Below the pieces are notes generated by a model. The model was given only the letters and a program-made list of their open reading frames with translations. It searched no databases and had not been told where the DNA came from. This document shows, piece by piece, positions 59,766-64,000 of a DNA stretch of 64,000 bases. The number at the start of each line of letters is the position of its first letter. The stretch's first letter is position 1. Made by a program: the position numbers and the translations under genes. Origin of the DNA: Symsagittifera roscoffensis (Eukaryota; Xenacoelomorpha; Acoela; Convolutidae); assembly GCF_963678635.1 (NCBI RefSeq), contig NC_087067.1, positions 9,905,716 through 9,969,715 of the forward strand, read 5' to 3'.

Positions 59766-61415
59766 TTATGCATCTAGAAGTATTTTATTAATTGATGATG
59801 AAAAAATTCCAAAAAATCCTGCAAATAGTATACGTGCTACACTTGCTTGGCGGTTTACTTGTGTGTGTATAGCGCACGTGTTATAGATTCCTTTTAACAG
59901 TGAGAAAAGAAATCCTATAAAATTAAACATGGCGTATAAGATAGTTAATTTTTCTAAGATGTAATAGGGCCATCCTAGAAAAGCTAGAATTTCATTTTTT
60001 AAGGTGAAAAAACTGAAAATATTTATAGGTGAATTATCCTGTGGTCTGTTTTTTTCACCGTTTAAATATATATAGTCTTTGATATCTTTAAAATATCCGC
60101 TATAGTCCTGTGTATAAATGTCTGCAAATCCTGCGGTTTCGGCAAGTTTTCTTAAATTCTGGTCGATTGATTGGCGTTGTATTGTGTCCATTTGTGTTAA
60201 TAGTTCCTGAAACTGTTGTGTTCTAATGTGATATTGGATATCAGATTTAGAATATATTCCAATTGATTGTAATTCAATATTTGGGTTACGAGCGATAGCT
60301 CTGATACTTTCGGGTGAAAATTTTTTGAGTGGTTGCATTAATGTAGGGTATGGTGTAAGTAGGTAGTATTTATCTTCATCAGGGTTTAATTGTACTACAT
60401 TTTGGTTATTTTCTGATCCACATGGGACTGCGGTATCCCAAAAAAATGTTCGTCTTGGAAGTGTGTCGGCAAAATGTACTTTATTTTTATAGAATATGGG
60501 GATTCTTTTATAACAACGTTTGTCTTCAAAAACATATAATGGTGATACTTTTTTGGTGCAAGTATAGAACCATAAAATATTTCCTTCATAGTCAAGAAAA
60601 TTTGATCTGTTTCCTGATAATAAGTATCCTGCGTAAGGTATTTTTAGTACTGCTAGTGCGAGTGATTGTAAGATTTGTGTTCTTTCTAATTCGCATAGTT
60701 GATGAAGTGTTTCTAATTCAGAAAGTGACATTTCTTGGAAAATTCTACTAATTGTATAGTCTAATTTCATGTCTAAGTAGATATCATAATGAGTTGTACC
60801 AAAATAGGTGCTATTCATTAGTGACAGTTCTTGTAAATGTGTGCTTTTACTGTCATATGGTTTTAGTTTTCCACCAGGTTGACCTTTGCTTTTATAAAAG
60901 TTAACTGGGACGTATGATGTTCCTTCGTTAATAGGGTGACTTGTGGCATACTGGTCAAATTTAATTTTTAGAGTGGTCATGTCGAAACCTTTTTCGTATT
61001 CGACAAGTATTTCAGAGTATTGTGTTTTATAAAGTGGATTGCTATATGTACATGCAAATTCTGTTTCTTGTTAGACTTGAAAGCGTGTTAATTTATTTTC
61101 TATATCATGAATGTTTTTGAAATCAGTGCTTTGTTTACGAGATGGGTTGTTTACGTTCACTTGTTGGTATGGGATTGATTCAATAAAATATTTTTCATGA
61201 AATTTTATCATTCGAGCGTGTATTTTTGCTACTTGAAATGTTGTGCATGTATCTTCGTAAAACCAAACAATTGTTGCTTGGGTCCTTGTTGTAGGGTCAC
61301 AATAACCTTGATCATTTTTGCAAGGTAATCTAATTCTTTGATAGATTATGGTGTTATCAGTTAAATCTCGTGTGAGTTGTATTTTTTCAAGTTGTATTTT
61401 CCAATCAAAAAACAT
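59766..61415 (-). pseudogene. Envelope-like glycoprotein, main part, one in-frame stop
   Basis: Two frames, 61,415-61,071 and 60,980-59,766, are the same frame separated by one TAA (61,073-61,071). There are many Cys in pairs typical of a viral fusion glycoprotein ectodomain (PCKNDQGYCDP, then WFYTCTKK, KRCYKRIPI, AVPCGSE). Glycosylation sites are present, and the C-terminus has hydrophobic stretches (LTILYAMFNFIGFLFSLL and ARILFAGFFGIFSS) that would anchor it. The ELxxLHxLCELERTQIL, GYLLSGNRSNFL and RIPIFY pattern resembles the chuvirus-type glycoproteins captured by invertebrate BEL/Pao-like elements. That assignment is from memory of the family pattern and needs a search. The stop leaves no full-length product. 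Confidence 0.6.
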
Positions 61416-61463
61416 TATTTCTTAATATCCTTTATTTTTTGTGTCTGCTTTACAGTTTGAAGG

Positions 61464-61640
61464 GTCTAAGTGGATATCATAATGAATATTACCAAAATAG
61501 GTGCTATTCATTAGTGATAATTATTGTAAACGTGTGCTTTTACTGTCATATGGTTTTAGTTTTCCACCAGGTTGACCTTTGCTTTTATGAAAGTTAACTG
61601 GGACGTATGATGTTTCTTCGTTAATAGGGTGACTTGTGGC
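61464..61640 (-). repeat. Duplicated fragment of the env gene
   Basis: 177 bp nearly matching 60,771-60,947 (TAGGTGCTATTCATTAGTGA, TTTTCCACCAGGTTGACC, CGTATGATGTT). It contains extra substitutions that break the frame. It is fused directly to the duplicated block starting at 61,643. Confidence 0.85.
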
Positions 61641-61642
61641 TG

Positions 61643-62112
61643 TCGTGTGGATGTTTGGGGGTTTTGAGTAGTTGAAGGTGTGACTGGGTTTTCTTGGGAG
61701 GATGTCGGTGAAGACTGATGTTGTGGTGATTGGTTAGCAATTTTGGAAATTTGTCCAATTAAATTTTTTCTGGTGGGAAGATTTATGTTTGTTGTAATAT
61801 TCTTCGATGAAAAGAATTAAAAGTATTGTTGCTAAGGCGAATGTGATTATTGCCTTTTTTACACATTTGCACATTGTCATGATTAGGGATGATAAAAATG
61901 CGATAAAAATTACGAATAGTAAAAAAATATCTGTTCTACTAAAAATTGTTTGTATCATTTAAATAGACTTTCAATTAGCGTACCTGTGAATGTGGTCAAG
62001 GATTTGGGAAAGTTGGAGAATTATTTCAAATAGGGAGTAGAAAATTAAAAAAATATTGCAAAAAATTATTAGAATGATTTTTGAAGCTTCAAAAGTATCA
62101 ATAAAAAATATT
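61643..62112 (-). repeat. Duplicated block shared with 63,531-64,000
   Basis: About 470 bp repeated with an offset of 1888 bp. It carries the start of the Pro-rich gene and the two small membrane ORFs. It joins an env fragment on its left, so it is part of a rearranged insertion. Confidence 0.88.
61734..61958 (-). CDS. Small membrane ORF 2, 74 aa
   Basis: ATG at 61,958. DIFLLFVIFIAFLSSLIMTM forms one helix, a KCVKKA linker follows, then ITFALATILLILFIEEYY forms a second, and the end is a basic hydrophilic tail. A diverged copy at 63,846-63,658 ends earlier. Two-helix proteins of this size can be viroporin-like or a membrane anchor. The role here is unknown. It starts 12 bp after the preceding ORF ends. 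Confidence 0.4.
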   Translation of the reverse strand: MIQTIFSRTDIFLLFVIFIAFLSSLIMTMCKCVKKAIITFALATILLILFIEEYYNKHKSSHQKKFNWTNFQNC

Positions 62113-62198
62113 AGCGAAAGTTTAAAAAGAATGAAAAATTTTATGAGAAGATTTAAGATTGTATTTTTGAAGATATTGACTGTTTGAGAAAAAAGCAT
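61971..62198 (-). CDS. Small membrane ORF 1, 75 aa
   Basis: The ATG at 62,198 is followed by ILNLLIKFFILFKLSLIFFI and then ILIIFCNIFLIFYSLFEIIL, two hydrophobic segments, and a short polar end. Very Ile/Phe-rich, so it could partly reflect AT bias. A second copy begins at the right edge of the window (63,850-64,000), where the hydrophobic pattern is conserved. Confidence 0.35.
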   Translation of the reverse strand: MLFSQTVNIFKNTILNLLIKFFILFKLSLIFFIDTFEASKIILIIFCNIFLIFYSLFEIILQLSQILDHIHRYAN

Positions 62199-62480
62199 TT
62201 AAGAAATGATTCGTTCGTCAAAAATTTTTTGTTGTTTGTTGTATGGGAACAATGTACTTTCTTTTCGGAAAATGTTGCTGTAAATTTAAATCCTGTGACT
62301 GTTGTTGCTCGGGCTTTTGAGTACAATGTTGCTATTACATTTGTAGTTTCAATAGCTTGTGGTTCTGTTTCGCATTGTGATACTTGATTTATTGCATATT
62401 TGTGTAGTGTTTTTGTTCGTTTTCTTCACAATCATAGTGTGTTACTAATAAATCCTGGGGTCCTGTGCGAGGAGAAGGAT
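62150..62480 (-). pseudogene. Probable N-terminal part of the envelope-like glycoprotein
   Basis: Minus-strand frames before the membrane ORFs read PQDLLVTHYDCEENEQKHY and, after a frame change near 62,395, VSQCETEPQAIETTN, ATLYSKARATTVTGF and KKVHCSHTTN. Spaced Cys and Thr/Asn-rich, like the outer end of a viral glycoprotein. It lies upstream of the main env frame, with the 470-bp duplicated block and env fragment in between. My inference is that env was split by that rearrangement. Confidence 0.4.
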
Positions 62481-62621
62481 TTGTGTTTTGGTCGGAAAAT
62501 ATTTAAAAAAGGAAGTGTTGAAAGGTTAATATTTTTAGAATATACATGTGTATGATAATCCTGAGTATGGGTTATAAAATGTTATGTAACCAATTGTGTT
62601 TTTCGTATATCTATTGTATTT

Positions 62622-63690
62622 TTATATTACTTCAGTGGTTATAAATGGTGGTGGTAGTGATTGAGCTGTTATATTTGGTGGATTTAATGGGTAGGGGTGT
62701 TGAACAATATTATTAAGTTTGATCGTGATTTCAAATTTTAATTGGAGAATATTTTGTTGAAGTATTTGAATATTGTCTTCTCGATTATCTTCGTCGATAT
62801 CTTGTCTATATTGTAATCTATTGAGTGCCCAACTGTAGAGTCGGTTACTTTCTTGATGTTGTTCAAATAATGGGGGAGGTGCTACGAATGTGTTCCAATC
62901 TAATCGTAAAGGGGTATTTGATGATGATTGTTCTCGATATCTAGCGTCGATGTTTTTTGGAAAATTTAAAGGGAAAAGTGTCGGTGAGATTTGAATTAAT
63001 GATGGTGTTGACGGGAGTGATAATGTTTCTGGTAGTGATGATAGTTTTGTATCAGTAGAGATATCTATTGGATCATTTACCAAGTTTGGTTCACCTTGTG
63101 TATATGAGTGTGTTGCCCAATATGGTAGTAGTGCGGTGGGATTGGGGGGGGGGGTTAAAGGGATTTTCACGTATTTGTTCAGATGTTGGTGTCAAACCTA
63201 AGTAATCTGAGGGTATACTTGAGGTGCTGCGTTGTGAAAAGAGTGTGGGAATTTCTGGTAATGTACTACTTAAAATTTCTGAAGAAGTTGGTGTTGGTGA
63301 TTGGGGTATATCAAAATGAACTCTAGGGATTTGAAAATTTCTATTTCTTCGTGGATGTATAATTTGTCTATTTATTTTGACTGTCCTCTTCAATTCAAAT
63401 CTTGTGGTAATGGGGGTTATAAATTATATGTTGGTTCACATAGGGGTGCTTGTCGCTGAACTGGTTCTAATGGTTCAGATAAGCGAGCGTGTCGTTCTTC
63501 GAAAGTGTACGGGTTATCTTGGAAAGAAATTCGTGTGGATGTTTGGGGGTTTTGAGTAGTTGTGGGTATGACTGGGTTTTCTTGGGAGGGTGTCGGTGAA
63601 GACTGATGTTGTGGTGGTTGGTTAGCAATTTTGGAAATGTGTCCAATTAAATTTTTTCTAGTGGGAAGATTTATGTTTGTTGTAATATTC
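62622..63690 (-). pseudogene. Pro/Ser/Thr-rich accessory protein of the env element, frameshifted
   Basis: The reading starts about 63,690 (INLPTRKNLIGHISKIANQ, a Pro/Gln-rich stretch, NPYTFEERHARLSEPLEP), changes frame near 63,425, and continues in 63,393-63,091 (RRNRNFQIPRVHFDIPQSP). It changes frame again in an 11-G run (63,144-63,154) into 63,170-62,622 (RLDWNTFVAPPPLFEQHQES, a coiled segment IQILQQNILQLKFEITIKLN, PPFITTEVI). About 350 residues. The Pro-rich then helical layout recalls a matrix or Gag-like protein, but there is no zinc knuckle and I cannot assign it. Its first part is duplicated at 61,643-61,770. Confidence 0.45.
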
Positions 63691-64000
63691 TTCGATGAAA
63701 AGAATTAGAAATTTTGTTGCTAAGGCGAATGTGATTATTGCCTTTTTTACATATTTGCACATTGTCATTATTAGGGATGATAAAAATGCGATGAAAATTA
63801 CGAATAGTAAAAAAATATCAGTTCTACTAAAAATTGTTCGTATCATTTAATTAGACTTTGAATTATCATACCTGTGAATGTGGTCAATGATTTGGGAAAG
63901 TTGGAGATATATTTCAAATAGGGAGTAGAAAATTAAAAATATATTGCAAAAAATTATTAAAAGGATTATTAAGGCTTCAAAAGTTTCAATAAAAAATATT
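63531..64000 (-). repeat. Source or sister copy of the duplicated block, running off the window
   Basis: Matches 61,643-62,112. It includes a membrane ORF (63,846-63,658, RTDIFLLFVIFIAFLSSLIM) shortened by a stop where the other copy has Gln, and the end of the upstream membrane ORF at the window edge. The element clearly continues beyond 64,000. Confidence 0.88.

Overview
The window looks like AT-rich nuclear DNA from an invertebrate animal. The evidence is a secreted trypsin-like serine protease exon with a clean GT splice donor, pieces of a seven-helix receptor split over exons, an ER-anchored UDP-glycosyltransferase, spliceosomal introns, and many eukaryotic mobile elements. A nematode is a reasonable guess, but nothing here fixes the phylum. 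Two 200-N runs are assembly gaps.

Layout. 1-7.1 kb: no gene found, one large foldback repeat. 7.1-11.3 kb: a cluster of small inverted-repeat elements (MITEs) with poly-G/poly-C ends, plus a 1.3 kb tandem duplication flanked by an 11-bp microhomology. 11.87-12.11 kb: first exon of a serine protease. 11.94-25.79 kb: three tandem copies of a 4.6 kb unit, each joining the start of that protease exon, two MITEs and the gag-protease part of a decayed LTR retroelement. 27.4-33.8 kb: a fragmented GPCR gene, with several repeats in or beside it.

35,188-51,060: a complete-ended Polinton/Maverick (virus-like DNA transposon), 15.87 kb, with TIRs of about 260 bp and a perfect 6-bp target duplication ATGGTG. 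It carries, mostly on the minus strand, a protein-primed DNA polymerase B with two introns, a C2H2 zinc-finger leader, a packaging ATPase, an adenovirus-like cysteine protease, the C-terminal half of a major capsid-like protein fused to another Polinton protein with a long poly-threonine tract, and several unassigned ORFs. A short plus-strand gene island sits in the middle. I see no integrase, and most genes carry stops or frameshifts, so this copy looks dead or non-autonomous.

52,163-53,644: an intact intronless UDP-glycosyltransferase gene. 54.9-55.3 kb: a MITE built of inverted arrays of a 14-bp unit. 55.83-64.0 kb (minus strand): a retrovirus-like mosaic with an LTR-like segment shared with the 4.6 kb units, an envelope-like glycoprotein broken by one stop and by a duplicated block, small membrane ORFs, and two large Ser/Pro/Thr-rich proteins I cannot assign. 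The 4.6 kb units (gag-pro) and the 56-64 kb locus (env plus accessory ORFs) may be the 5' and 3' parts of one element family. This mosaic and the integrase-less Polinton are the most interesting parts of the window.
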